A stretch of 16,512 nucleotides of DNA, taken from positions 1 to 16,512 of the forward strand of contig JAJONP010000030.1 of assembly GCA_021323555.1 (NCBI GenBank), read 5' to 3'. Origin of the DNA: Gammaproteobacteria bacterium (lineage in GTDB: Bacteria > Pseudomonadota > Gammaproteobacteria > DSM-16500). Below are positions 7,508 to 14,585 of this stretch, piece after piece. The notes below the pieces were generated by a model. The model was not told the origin of the DNA, searched no databases, and saw only the letters and a list, made by a program, of their open reading frames with translations. Both the position numbers and the translations under genes were made by a program. Within the stretch, counting starts at the first letter, position 1; each line of letters starts with the position of its first letter.

Positions 7508-8584
7508 ATGAGTAAAGACCTCTCCATGTTTAGCCGCTTTAAAAACTGGTTAAAAAAATCGGGTGTTAAATATGTCCGCATAAATGGTCAGCGCCCTTTG
7601 GAAGGGCAAGAAATGATTGATTCCTTGACTCCTTGGGACCCAGTGATTGAGCATCCCGAATATCCGTTGGCGAGGATTTATCGAGAAAGTTTCTGGACAG
7701 GTATTAAAGATACTTTTAACGTTTTGGTGGGTAATCATCACGATATTGGATGGAGCGGGAAAAGCCGAAAAGGTGTTTTAGATTTGCTTATTTTCCCTGT
7801 GATTGGCCGTCGATTGATGAGATTTACTGATAATAATCTTGAAGACCATATGTTTCTTTCTCTTATGGTTGGAAGCATAGGCATTATATTTGAAATGTCT
7901 CGTATAATGTTAGGAGGTTTATTAACACTTGCACTGACCCCCGTTGTAGCTATTGTCCATGCCTGGGCTTATTTTGAAAACAAAAAACTGAAAGAAAATC
8001 TTCTTTATTTAAAAGTAATAACAATACCAAGCGGAGACAGTAAGGTGTTTGGCGAAGGTACATTACCACTCTGCTTATTGGAAAGAGCTTTCCTGATTGA
8101 GGTGGTTAAAGAAATGGTAAAAGAACCAGTTGCAGCGAGAGCAGAAGCGAAAGAGGAAGAGCATAAAGAAGGTGTTCCTTTAGAGGGGTGCTACTTAAGT
8201 TTCGGCGGTAAATCGATTAATGACCCATTTATTAATGGCTTACCTCCGGATATTAAGCGTCAGGATATTTGGTTGGCTGTAGCGAGAATAAATGAAAGGA
8301 ACGTTAAACCAATCGAAGCATTATTAGCTACGAATACAGGTAATATTCTTAATAAATTGAAGCAAGAAGACCTTCAAAAACTTCAACAATATGTGAAAAA
8401 CCCCCATGAAAAACCGGTTAGAGAAATGTTTTGTAGGGGAGCGCTTCCAGTAAAAGATGGAAATACTTCAAGCTCACTTTCTGAATTTTTTCATAATGAA
8501 ATATACGACAAAAACCTGGTTCACTTAGTTTTTGATATGGCAGGAATAGCAAATGAACAACCACAGAAAATATCAAGAAATTAG
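7508..8584 (+). CDS. Unknown protein, paralog A (hydrophobic hairpin, conserved C-terminal module)
   Basis: I do not recognise the family. The 358 residues divide into a basic amphipathic start (RFKNWLKKSGVKY), a conserved block (GQEMIDSL, VIEHP, LARIYR, WTGI, RKGVLDLLIFPVI; residues 33-102), a hydrophobic region of two possible membrane helices (about 114-152), a variable Glu/Lys-rich middle (about 170-250) and a conserved C-terminal module (260-347, with ALLATNTGNILNKLKQEDL and DKNLVHLVFDMAGIA). It is clearly paralogous to the gene at 9734. Homology suggests translation may begin at the ATG at 7526 (MFSRFKNWLKK), matching the paralog's start; neither start has a strong ribosome site. There is no signal peptide. 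A translocated effector that inserts in host membranes is conceivable in this order but unproven. Confidence 0.7.
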   Translation: MSKDLSMFSRFKNWLKKSGVKYVRINGQRPLEGQEMIDSLTPWDPVIEHPEYPLARIYRESFWTGIKDTFNVLVGNHHDIGWSGKSRKGVLDLLIFPVIGRRLMRFTDNNLEDHMFLSLMVGSIGIIFEMSRIMLGGLLTLALTPVVAIVHAWAYFENKKLKENLLYLKVITIPSGDSKVFGEGTLPLCLLERAFLIEVVKEMVKEPVAARAEAKEEEHKEGVPLEGCYLSFGGKSINDPFINGLPPDIKRQDIWLAVARINERNVKPIEALLATNTGNILNKLKQEDLQKLQQYVKNPHEKPVREMFCRGALPVKDGNTSSSLSEFFHNEIYDKNLVHLVFDMAGIANEQPQKISRN

Positions 8585-8607
8585 AAATAATTATAAAATT
8601 TTTTTTA

Positions 8608-8636
8608 TTGATACCCATTTGTCTCTCTGTCATACT
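8608..8636 (+). promoter_or_regulatory. Putative sigma-70 promoter of the Rpn-type gene
   Basis: TTGATA (8608-8613) and CATACT (8631-8636) with an ideal 17-bp spacer, in the 104-bp gap before the Rpn-type gene. It implies that this gene is transcribed on its own and not only by read-through from paralog A. Confidence 0.5.
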
Positions 8637-8688
8637 AGGTTTCTTTTTTGTCTTATTTAATAAAACATCCAGCTTTCGGTAACCTTCC

Positions 8689-9612
8689 ATGACAAAATTA
8701 GTACGCTTTGACTGGGCCATTAAATATTTACTTAAAAATAAAGCTAACTTTGATGTGTTAGAAGGTTTTCTGTCAGAACTCTTAAAAACATCGATTTGTA
8801 TTGAAAGCGTGCTTGAATCGGAAAGTAATAAAGACAAAGCAGATGATAAATTTAATCGTGTGGATTTATTAGTAAGAACAGAAGAAGGGAAGCACGTCAT
8901 CATTGAAGTACAATGTTCAAGCCAGTGGGATTATCTTAGCCGAGTGCTTTACGGTGCCTCTAAAGCAGTCTGTGAGTATATGCGAGAAGGCGATGCGTAT
9001 AAGACGGTCAGGAAAGTGATTTCTGTCAGCATTGTATTTTTTAATTTGGGAGAAGGAAAAGACTATCTTTACAAAGGCAGTACAGTTTTTAAGGGCTTGC
9101 ATTACCAAGATACGTTAAGCTTAAATGCGCAAGAGAAAGCGATCTATGGACAGCCAAACAATGCCATAGAAACACCTGAAGCAATTTTCCCAGAATATTA
9201 CATTATCAAAGTCATGGCGTTCCAAGAAAAAGTGAGGGATAAGTTTGATGAATGGGTGTATTTTTTGAAACACGGAAAAATTGAAAAAGAATTCGAGGCG
9301 CAAGGGATACAGATGGCGGCAAAAAAGCTCGATATTTTATCGTTAAGCGAGCAAGAACGTGGAGTTTATGAAAAATATCAGGAAGGGCTGCATGATGAAG
9401 CCAGCTTGACAGATATGATTAGTATAAGCAAAGAGGAAGGACGAGCTGAAGGACATGCAGAAGGCTTAGCTGAAGGCATAGAGAAAGGTGAATTAAATAT
9501 TAAATATCGTCTGGCGCGTAAATTATTAGAAAAAAATATTCCTTTATCAGAGATTGCTATGTTAACAGAATTGTCGGTCGATGAGATTGCAGCGTTAAAA
9601 GAATTAATGTAA
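8689..9612 (+). CDS. Rpn-family PD-(D/E)XK nuclease / putative transposase
   Basis: Member of the Rpn (recombination-promoting nuclease; PDDEXK_2) group, whose E. coli relatives are DNA endonucleases that raise RecA-independent recombination. The N-terminal domain (about 1-210) starts FDWAIKYLLKN and holds the catalytic pattern VDLLVRTEEGKHVIIEVQ (near residues 58-75), that is D, then ExQ, where Gln stands for the usual Lys as is common in this group. The C-terminal part has Glu/Gly-Ala repeats (EGRAEGHAEGLAEG) followed by a small helical domain (LARKLLEKNIPLSEIAMLTELS), both typical of the family. Length 307 is normal and the frame is intact. It sits between two paralogous unknown genes. The ATG at 8689 has little ribosome site. 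No terminal inverted repeats were found around it. Confidence 0.88.
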   Translation: MTKLVRFDWAIKYLLKNKANFDVLEGFLSELLKTSICIESVLESESNKDKADDKFNRVDLLVRTEEGKHVIIEVQCSSQWDYLSRVLYGASKAVCEYMREGDAYKTVRKVISVSIVFFNLGEGKDYLYKGSTVFKGLHYQDTLSLNAQEKAIYGQPNNAIETPEAIFPEYYIIKVMAFQEKVRDKFDEWVYFLKHGKIEKEFEAQGIQMAAKKLDILSLSEQERGVYEKYQEGLHDEASLTDMISISKEEGRAEGHAEGLAEGIEKGELNIKYRLARKLLEKNIPLSEIAMLTELSVDEIAALKELM

Positions 9613-9633
9613 TTTATTTTCTATTAATGTAAT

Positions 9634-9648
9634 CGAAAATTATTATTT
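9634..9648 (+). promoter_or_regulatory. Degenerate Fur-box-like site before paralog B
   Basis: CGAAAATTATTATTT lines up with the Fur box at 7425-7439 through homologous flanks (GTAATCGAAAATTATTAT against GCAATTGAGAATTATTAT, both then TTAGAAAGA). It keeps about 10 of the 14 defined consensus positions and has lost three bases (CAT) present in the first copy, so Fur binding is doubtful. Confidence 0.3.
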
Positions 9649-9662
9649 AGAAAGATTTTTTA

Positions 9663-9692
9663 TAGATAAATAATAACCAGATAGATCATACT
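9663..9692 (+). promoter_or_regulatory. Putative promoter of paralog B
   Basis: TAGATA (9663-9668) and CATACT (9687-9692) with an 18-bp spacer occupy the same place as the promoter proposed for paralog A, and the downstream CTCGCaCCT is shared. Confidence 0.4.
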
Positions 9693-9733
9693 CGCACCTC
9701 ATTAATAATTATTACAAGTACAAAGAGGCTTTC

Positions 9734-10840
9734 ATGAGCAGCAGTTTTAAAAATTGGTTAAAAAAATCAGGCATTAAATACTCTCTTGCAAGGGGACGTT
9801 CTTTTCAGGGACAAGAAATGATTGACTCTCTGGATCCTTTGGATAGAGTTATTGAACATCCAAAATATCGTCTCGCGAGAATTTACCGAGACGATATCTG
9901 GACAGGTATTATAGACACCTATCACGTTTTGTTGGGTAATCATTATGATTTGTATCTCACGGGAGGAGGACGAAAAGGCGTTTTAGATTTACTTATTTTT
10001 CCTGTGATTAGTCGGCGTTTAATAGGGTTTGCTTATGCTAACGAGTATCATATTTCTCTTTCTCTTTTTGCTGGAATAATAGGATATGTGCTTGAAATAC
10101 CACGTGGTTTATTAGCCATTTCATTAACACTTGCTTTAAGTCCAGTCGTAGCCTTTGTCCATGGGTGTGCTTATTCTAAAAAGAAAAAATTGAGAGAAAA
10201 TCTTCATCGTTTAAAGATAGCAAAAACAGAGATTTTAATTGTTCCACCACCTGTGTGGGCACCAAATTTACTAGGATATGACCACATGCTGCCACTCTGC
10301 TTATTTGAAGGAGCTGCTATTGAATTAGTTGATAAAACACAAATATCAAGCAGAGTGGGAGTAGAACTGGGCCCAACATCAGAGGAGGGAGCAGAACAGG
10401 AATCTAAAGAAAGTGTTCCTCAAGAAGATGTTTATTTGGAAGATGATGATGCGTGCTACTACTTAGCTGTTACTCAGGAATGGGGATATAAAAGGCGTTT
10501 TTTAGCGAATATAAATGAAGAAAATGCAAATGTGATCGGAGCATTATTAGCTACAAATACAGGTAATATCCTTAATAAGTTGAAGCAAGAAGACCTTCCC
10601 CGACTTCAACAATGGATAAAAGAGCCTCCTACTAAAAGAGCAGCTAGAAAAGCATTGTGCATGGGAGCGCTCCCACCAAAAAATGCAAATGCTCCAAGCA
10701 CGCTTTCTCACTTGTTTAATGATCCCCAATACGACAAAAACCTGGTCCACTTGGTTTTTGATATGGCAGGGATAGCGCCGCCTTCAAAAACTAATATCCA
10801 AGAGCCAGGTAGAGCTGCCAGGGCATCTGTAATGAGCTAA
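9734..10840 (+). CDS. Unknown protein, paralog B (hydrophobic hairpin, conserved C-terminal module)
   Basis: A 368-residue relative of the protein at 7508 with the same order of parts: basic start (SSFKNWLKKSGIKY), conserved block (GQEMIDSLDPLDRVIEHP to KGVLDLLIFPVISRR, residues 26-96), hydrophobic hairpin (about 106-145), variable acidic middle (about 165-250; SEEGAEQESKE, YLEDDDACYY) and the C-terminal module (258-348) with ATNTGNILNKLKQEDL and DKNLVHLVFDMAGIA. The C-terminal module is nearly identical at DNA level between the copies, while the middle has diverged and differs in length. AGAGG stands 7 nt before the ATG, a better start than in paralog A. It has an extra Ala/Arg-rich tail (GRAARASVMS). 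Family and function are unknown to me; a membrane-inserting host-directed protein is only a guess. Confidence 0.72.
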   Translation: MSSSFKNWLKKSGIKYSLARGRSFQGQEMIDSLDPLDRVIEHPKYRLARIYRDDIWTGIIDTYHVLLGNHYDLYLTGGGRKGVLDLLIFPVISRRLIGFAYANEYHISLSLFAGIIGYVLEIPRGLLAISLTLALSPVVAFVHGCAYSKKKKLRENLHRLKIAKTEILIVPPPVWAPNLLGYDHMLPLCLFEGAAIELVDKTQISSRVGVELGPTSEEGAEQESKESVPQEDVYLEDDDACYYLAVTQEWGYKRRFLANINEENANVIGALLATNTGNILNKLKQEDLPRLQQWIKEPPTKRAARKALCMGALPPKNANAPSTLSHLFNDPQYDKNLVHLVFDMAGIAPPSKTNIQEPGRAARASVMS

Positions 10841-10864
10841 CTATGAAGGAAAGCCACTGAGTGT

Positions 10865-10892
10865 CCACCCCGTCATTGGAATGACGGGGTGG
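10865..10892. repeat. Perfect 13-bp palindrome between convergent genes
   Basis: CCACCCCGTCATT, a GG loop, then AATGACGGGGTGG. It lies between paralog B (+) and rpoH (-). It could stop transcription from both sides, but neither strand has a T-run after the stem, so it is not a typical intrinsic terminator. The CCGTCATT/AATGACGG core looks like the dispersed REP-type palindromes of many proteobacteria; one copy in one window cannot settle this. Confidence 0.6.
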
Positions 10893-10917
10893 GGGACCAC
10901 AGGGCTAGGGGAATAAA

Positions 10918-11793
10918 TTAATCCCCAATTTCTTCTTCCATAGCGCTTTTTAATTTTTTAAGCGCATGGTTTTCTATTTGTCGAACACGTTCTGCAGAGA
11001 TTTGATATTGATCTGCTAATTCTTGCAAGGTTGCTTTTTCTTCATTTAACCAGCGAGCTGCGAGAATAGCCTGACTGCGTTCATCAAGCTGGCCTAATAC
11101 CTGGTGCAACGCTGCACTGGATTGTTCTGCCCAATGATCATTTTCAAAAAGTTCTGAAGGACTGTAGCGGCGGTCTTCTAAGTATGCTGCAGGAGCAGCT
11201 GAGGAAGTATACGTATTTTCGTCTTCTTCATCAGGATGGCCATCAAATGAAGTGTCTGCATTATTCAAGCGCATTTCCATTTCGCGAACGGCTTCAGGCT
11301 TGACACCCAGGTCATTTGCAACGGCATTAATTTCTTCATTCGTACACCAACCCAAGCGTTTTTTCATGCTGCGTAAATTAAAGAAAAGTTTACGCTGCGC
11401 TTTTGTCGTTGCAATTTTTACAATACGCCAGTTACGTAAGATAAATTCATGAATTTCAGATTTAATCCAATGCACAGCAAACGTCACTAGTCGAACACCC
11501 ATCGCAGGGTTAAAACGTCTGACGGCTTTCATCAAGCCAATATTACCTTCTTGAATTAAATCACCCAGTGATAATCCATATCCCATATAGCCTTTTGCGA
11601 CTTGAACGACATATCGTGTGTGAGCTAAAACTAACTGTTTTGCAGCCTCTAAATCATGATGTGTTTGTAAGCGAACAGCGAGTTCATGCTCTTCTTCTTG
11701 AGAGAGTACAGGAATCTTATTAACGTAGCTGATATAAGCATCCAGGCTGCTGATAGGTAAACGCAGGTTTAACATAGGTAGGCTGGTCGTCAT
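10918..11793 (-). CDS. rpoH: RNA polymerase heat-shock sigma factor RpoH (sigma-32)
   Basis: Directs RNA polymerase to heat-shock promoters. The 291-residue product matches E. coli RpoH end to end: [19 protein letters not shown] (region 2.2, about 78-96), [19 protein letters not shown] (regions 2.3-2.4, about 105-123), the RpoH box QRKLFFNLR (133-141) that separates it from other sigma factors, and region 4.2 with the helix-turn-helix [20 protein letters not shown] (254-273). An acidic linker (PDEEDENTY) lies near 187-195. The ATG at 11793 has GAGGTTCC upstream; Met7 is a less likely start. It lies downstream of ftsY as in other gammaproteobacteria, but without ftsEX between. Confidence 0.97.
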   Translation of the reverse strand: MTTSLPMLNLRLPISSLDAYISYVNKIPVLSQEEEHELAVRLQTHHDLEAAKQLVLAHTRYVVQVAKGYMGYGLSLGDLIQEGNIGLMKAVRRFNPAMGVRLVTFAVHWIKSEIHEFILRNWRIVKIATTKAQRKLFFNLRSMKKRLGWCTNEEINAVANDLGVKPEAVREMEMRLNNADTSFDGHPDEEDENTYTSSAAPAAYLEDRRYSPSELFENDHWAEQSSAALHQVLGQLDERSQAILAARWLNEEKATLQELADQYQISAERVRQIENHALKKLKSAMEEEIGD

Positions 11794-11845
11794 AGAAGGA
11801 ACCTCTTATATCTAAGTTTATAGCCATTAAAATTCATGGGGAAAG

Positions 11846-11875
11846 ATTTTATCACTCTTTATTGTTTGTAGTAAA
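11846..11875 (-). promoter_or_regulatory. Putative rpoH promoter with extended -10
   Basis: On the minus strand TTTACT (11875-11870), an 18-bp spacer, then TGATAAAAT, an extended -10 (TGnTAAAAT) with its core at 11851-11846. It would start a transcript about 45-50 nt before the rpoH ATG, so rpoH need not depend on ftsY transcription. Confidence 0.5.
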
Positions 11876-11916
11876 GTACCCTATGATTGAGTATAGGTAT
11901 ATCAATGAAGAGGCTA

Positions 11917-12873
11917 TCAGCTAGAGCCAAATAATGCAGCTACAAATTCATCCGCGACAAAAGGGCGCAGGTCATCAATCGCTTCCCCCATACCAATAAA
12001 ACGAATCGGCACTTTTAACTGTTTCGCAATGGCAAAAATAATGCCCCCTTTTGCAGTTCCATCCAATTTAGTCAAGGCAATGCCGGTAATCCCAAGGGCT
12101 TCATGAAATTGCAGAGCTTGATTGAGCGCATTTTGACCGATACTCGCATCAAGGATGAGTAGGGTTTCATGAGGCGCGGTCGGGTCAATTTTGCCTAAGA
12201 CACGTTTGACTTTTTTTAATTCTTCCATCAAGTGGGTTTGAGTATGTAATCGTCCAGCCGTATCTGCCAATAACACTTCTATTTTTCGGGTTTTAGCGGA
12301 TTCCAATGCGTCATAAACCACGGCAGCCGTATCTGCTCCTGCTTGTTGCGCGATCACTGGAATTTGGTTGCGTTCTCCCCAAATTTGTAATTGCTCAATA
12401 GCGGCTGCTCTAAATGTATCACCTGCGGCCAGCATGACTTTTTTATGCTGCGCTTTTAGGAGATGCGCAATTTTACCGATAGTCGTTGTTTTGCCTGATC
12501 CATTGATACCAATGACTAATATAACAAAAGGAAGAGCGTTATCAGGTATTTCGAGGGAAGCTTGGCAGGGTTGTAACATAGCCACCATTTCATCACGTAA
12601 GGCTTGCAAGACTGCTGTAGGGTCGGTCAATTCTTTACGAGCTAATTTTTGTGTAAGAGTTTTTATAAGCTGTTGTGTGGCATCTATACCGACATCAGCC
12701 GTGAGCAATTGGGTTTCAATACTGTCTATGAGATCTGTGTCTAAGGTTTTTTTACCTAAAATTAAATTCGCGATACCTGTTGTAAAAGTCGCGCGTGTTT
12801 TTGCAAGCCCTGCTTTAAGGCGTGAAAAAAACCCCGTTTTTTCTGGCGGAGTTGGGCTTAAAAGATTTAACAT
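11917..12873 (-). CDS. ftsY: Signal recognition particle receptor FtsY
   Basis: SRP-type GTPase that receives ribosome-SRP complexes at the inner membrane and hands nascent membrane proteins to the translocon. In the 318-residue product an N domain (about 10-100) precedes the G domain: G1 GINGSGKTTT (122-131), GDTFRAAAIEQL (151-162), DTAGRLHT (204-211), TKLDGTAKGG (268-277) and GMGEAIDDLRPF (294-305). The long acidic A domain of E. coli FtsY (497 residues) is absent; only a short start with a basic amphipathic stretch (FFSRLKAGLAKTRATF) remains, the likely membrane-targeting helix. The ATG at 12873 is 39 bp from the divergent rsmD. Downstream comes rpoH, with no ftsE or ftsX. Confidence 0.96.
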   Translation of the reverse strand: MLNLLSPTPPEKTGFFSRLKAGLAKTRATFTTGIANLILGKKTLDTDLIDSIETQLLTADVGIDATQQLIKTLTQKLARKELTDPTAVLQALRDEMVAMLQPCQASLEIPDNALPFVILVIGINGSGKTTTIGKIAHLLKAQHKKVMLAAGDTFRAAAIEQLQIWGERNQIPVIAQQAGADTAAVVYDALESAKTRKIEVLLADTAGRLHTQTHLMEELKKVKRVLGKIDPTAPHETLLILDASIGQNALNQALQFHEALGITGIALTKLDGTAKGGIIFAIAKQLKVPIRFIGMGEAIDDLRPFVADEFVAALFGSS

Positions 12874-12912
12874 AGCGTATTTTCCAGAAACAATGTAATT
12901 GAGAATTGTAGC

Positions 12913-13479
12913 ATGGCACAGGGGCAGATACGAATTATTGGTGGCACATGGCGTGGCCGAAAATTACGCGTTCCTGATATGCTGGAGGTACGACCCACAC
13001 CTGACCGTGTACGTGAAACGCTCTTTAACTGGCTGGCACCTATTCTACCAGGGGCTTATTGTCTCGATGCGTTTGCTGGCAGTGGTGTCTTAGGGTTTGA
13101 AGCGTTATCACGCGGCGCTTCGCATGTCGTGATGGTCGATCACTCAAAGACAGTGGTTTCACTTTTACAGCAAACGCTAAAACAATTTAAAGCGGACAAT
13201 GCGGAAATTTATCAAGCCCTATTGCCCATGCAATTAAAAAAACCTGCTCAGTTATTTGATCTTGTTTTTTTAGACCCCCCTTATCAAGAAAAATTATTAT
13301 TACCAATGTGTTTTTATCTGGAAGAAAATAATTTCCTGGCAAAAGAGGCTTATATTTATTTAGAAACAAAAGAATTATTACAGTTGGCGGATTTGCCAGG
13401 CAATTGGGAACTCATTAAAAATAAAAAAACAGGACAAGTAGCATATCATTTAGCTCGGCGTTATAATCAGCCATCCTAA
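12913..13479 (+). CDS. rsmD: 16S rRNA (guanine(966)-N2)-methyltransferase
   Basis: Methylates G966 of 16S rRNA in the assembled small subunit with S-adenosylmethionine. The 188-residue protein starts IRIIGGTWRGRKL and RPTPDRVRETLFNWL (27-41), both family hallmarks. Motif I is LDAFAGSGVLGFEALSRGA (51-69) and the catalytic motif IV is DPPY (121-124). Length is normal. It diverges from ftsY, the usual arrangement in gammaproteobacteria, and is followed by trpS after 20 nt, probably as one transcript. The ATG at 12913 has little ribosome site. The 39-bp gap to ftsY must hold, or overlap with, both promoters. Confidence 0.95.
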   Translation: MAQGQIRIIGGTWRGRKLRVPDMLEVRPTPDRVRETLFNWLAPILPGAYCLDAFAGSGVLGFEALSRGASHVVMVDHSKTVVSLLQQTLKQFKADNAEIYQALLPMQLKKPAQLFDLVFLDPPYQEKLLLPMCFYLEENNFLAKEAYIYLETKELLQLADLPGNWELIKNKKTGQVAYHLARRYNQPS

Positions 13480-13499
13480 AAACTTATGGTCGTAAAAAT

Positions 13500-14585
13500 A
13501 TGCTGAATAGCAACAAACCCCGTTTACTGACAGGCGACACACCGACAGGCCGTTTGCATTTAGGACATTGGGTGGGATCATTAGAAAATCGTTTGGCATT
13601 GCAAAACGATTATGATTGCTATTTTATGATTGCAAATGTGCAAGCGTTTACAACGCGAATGGATAGACCTCTCGAAGTTCGACAAAATGTGCTTGATGTG
13701 GCGATGGATTATTTGGCCATTGGCATTGATCCTACGCGTAGTACCATGTTTATTCAATCTGAAATTTCTGCCATTGCAGAACTCACTATTTTTTTTAGTA
13801 TGCTTGTTCCTTTTCCGCGGGTTATGCGGAATCCAACAATCAAAGATGAAATTCGTGATAAAGGTTTAGGTGATAATTATCCATTTGGGTTCTTGCTTTA
13901 CCCGATTAATCAAGTAGCGGATATTTTAGCATTTCGTGCTGAAATCGTGCCTGTTGGCGAAGATCAAGTGCCACATCTTGAATTGGCGCGCGAAGTCGGA
14001 CGACGCTTTGATCAACTTTACTGTGGGGTTGGTCCTCACACCGAAGATCAAGATTATGTTAAAAAAGGCGGGTTATTTCCTATCGTCAACGTGAAATTAG
14101 GCCGTACTAGACGATTGGTCGGCATAGGCGCGCCGGATGCTTCTGGAAATTTATTAAAAATGTCTAAATCGCTAAATAACGCGATTTTCTTAAGCGATGA
14201 TGCAGATACCATCACACGTAAAGTGATGGCAATGTACACGGATCCCAAACGTTTAAAAGCGACTGATCCAGGCACGATTGAACAAAACCCTTTATGGATT
14301 TTTCACGAAACATTTAATCCCGATCAAGAGTGGGTGAAAGAAGCAGAAGCCTGTTATCAGCAAGGGACTATTGGCGATGTGGCTTGTAAAAAACGGTTAA
14401 TTGATGTGTTGGTGAATTTAATAGAACCCATACGACAACGTCGTGCTGTCTATGAAAAAGATCCTGCAGAAGTGCTTGCATTATTAAAGAAAGGCACTGA
14501 CAAAGCCAATAGCATTGCGACAGAAACATTGGCACTAGCGAAGGCAGCCATGAAGCAAGATTATTTTAATGAAATAGCTAATTAA
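13500..14585 (+). CDS. trpS: Tryptophanyl-tRNA synthetase
   Basis: Class I synthetase charging tRNA-Trp. The 361-residue protein has GDTPTGRLHLGHWVGSL (12-28; the HIGH element is HLGH at 20-23), PVGEDQVPHLELAREVGRRF (151-170) and KMSKS at 220-224, followed by the tRNA-binding helical C-terminal part. It differs from the short E. coli-like TrpRS (PSGELTIGNY start, 334 residues) and resembles the PTGxLHLGHxxGSLxNR subclass, which includes the Streptomyces type studied for indolmycin resistance. It is the only trpS in the window and may be the only one in the genome; the sequence here cannot show that. It follows rsmD by 20 nt. Confidence 0.94.
   Translation: MLNSNKPRLLTGDTPTGRLHLGHWVGSLENRLALQNDYDCYFMIANVQAFTTRMDRPLEVRQNVLDVAMDYLAIGIDPTRSTMFIQSEISAIAELTIFFSMLVPFPRVMRNPTIKDEIRDKGLGDNYPFGFLLYPINQVADILAFRAEIVPVGEDQVPHLELAREVGRRFDQLYCGVGPHTEDQDYVKKGGLFPIVNVKLGRTRRLVGIGAPDASGNLLKMSKSLNNAIFLSDDADTITRKVMAMYTDPKRLKATDPGTIEQNPLWIFHETFNPDQEWVKEAEACYQQGTIGDVACKKRLIDVLVNLIEPIRQRRAVYEKDPAEVLALLKKGTDKANSIATETLALAKAAMKQDYFNEIAN

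Noticed and set aside
8418..8903. A 161-codon minus-strand frame across the paralog A-Rpn gap
   Set aside because: It overlaps two real genes on the other strand, and its product shows no domain or plausible start signal.
8689..9612. Rpn gene as part of a classic transposon with terminal inverted repeats
   Set aside because: I looked at both flanks and found no matching inverted ends or target duplications.
10865..10892. Rho-independent terminator
   Set aside because: The stem is strong, but no T-run follows on either strand, so I list it as a palindrome only.
10908..10926. Hairpin GGGGA...TCCCC across the rpoH stop codon
   Set aside because: Short stem with a mismatch and no T-run; not enough to call a terminator.
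12368..12898. A 176-codon open frame opposite ftsY
   Set aside because: It lies antisense to clear ftsY coding sequence and shows no family features; its length follows from ftsY codon use.
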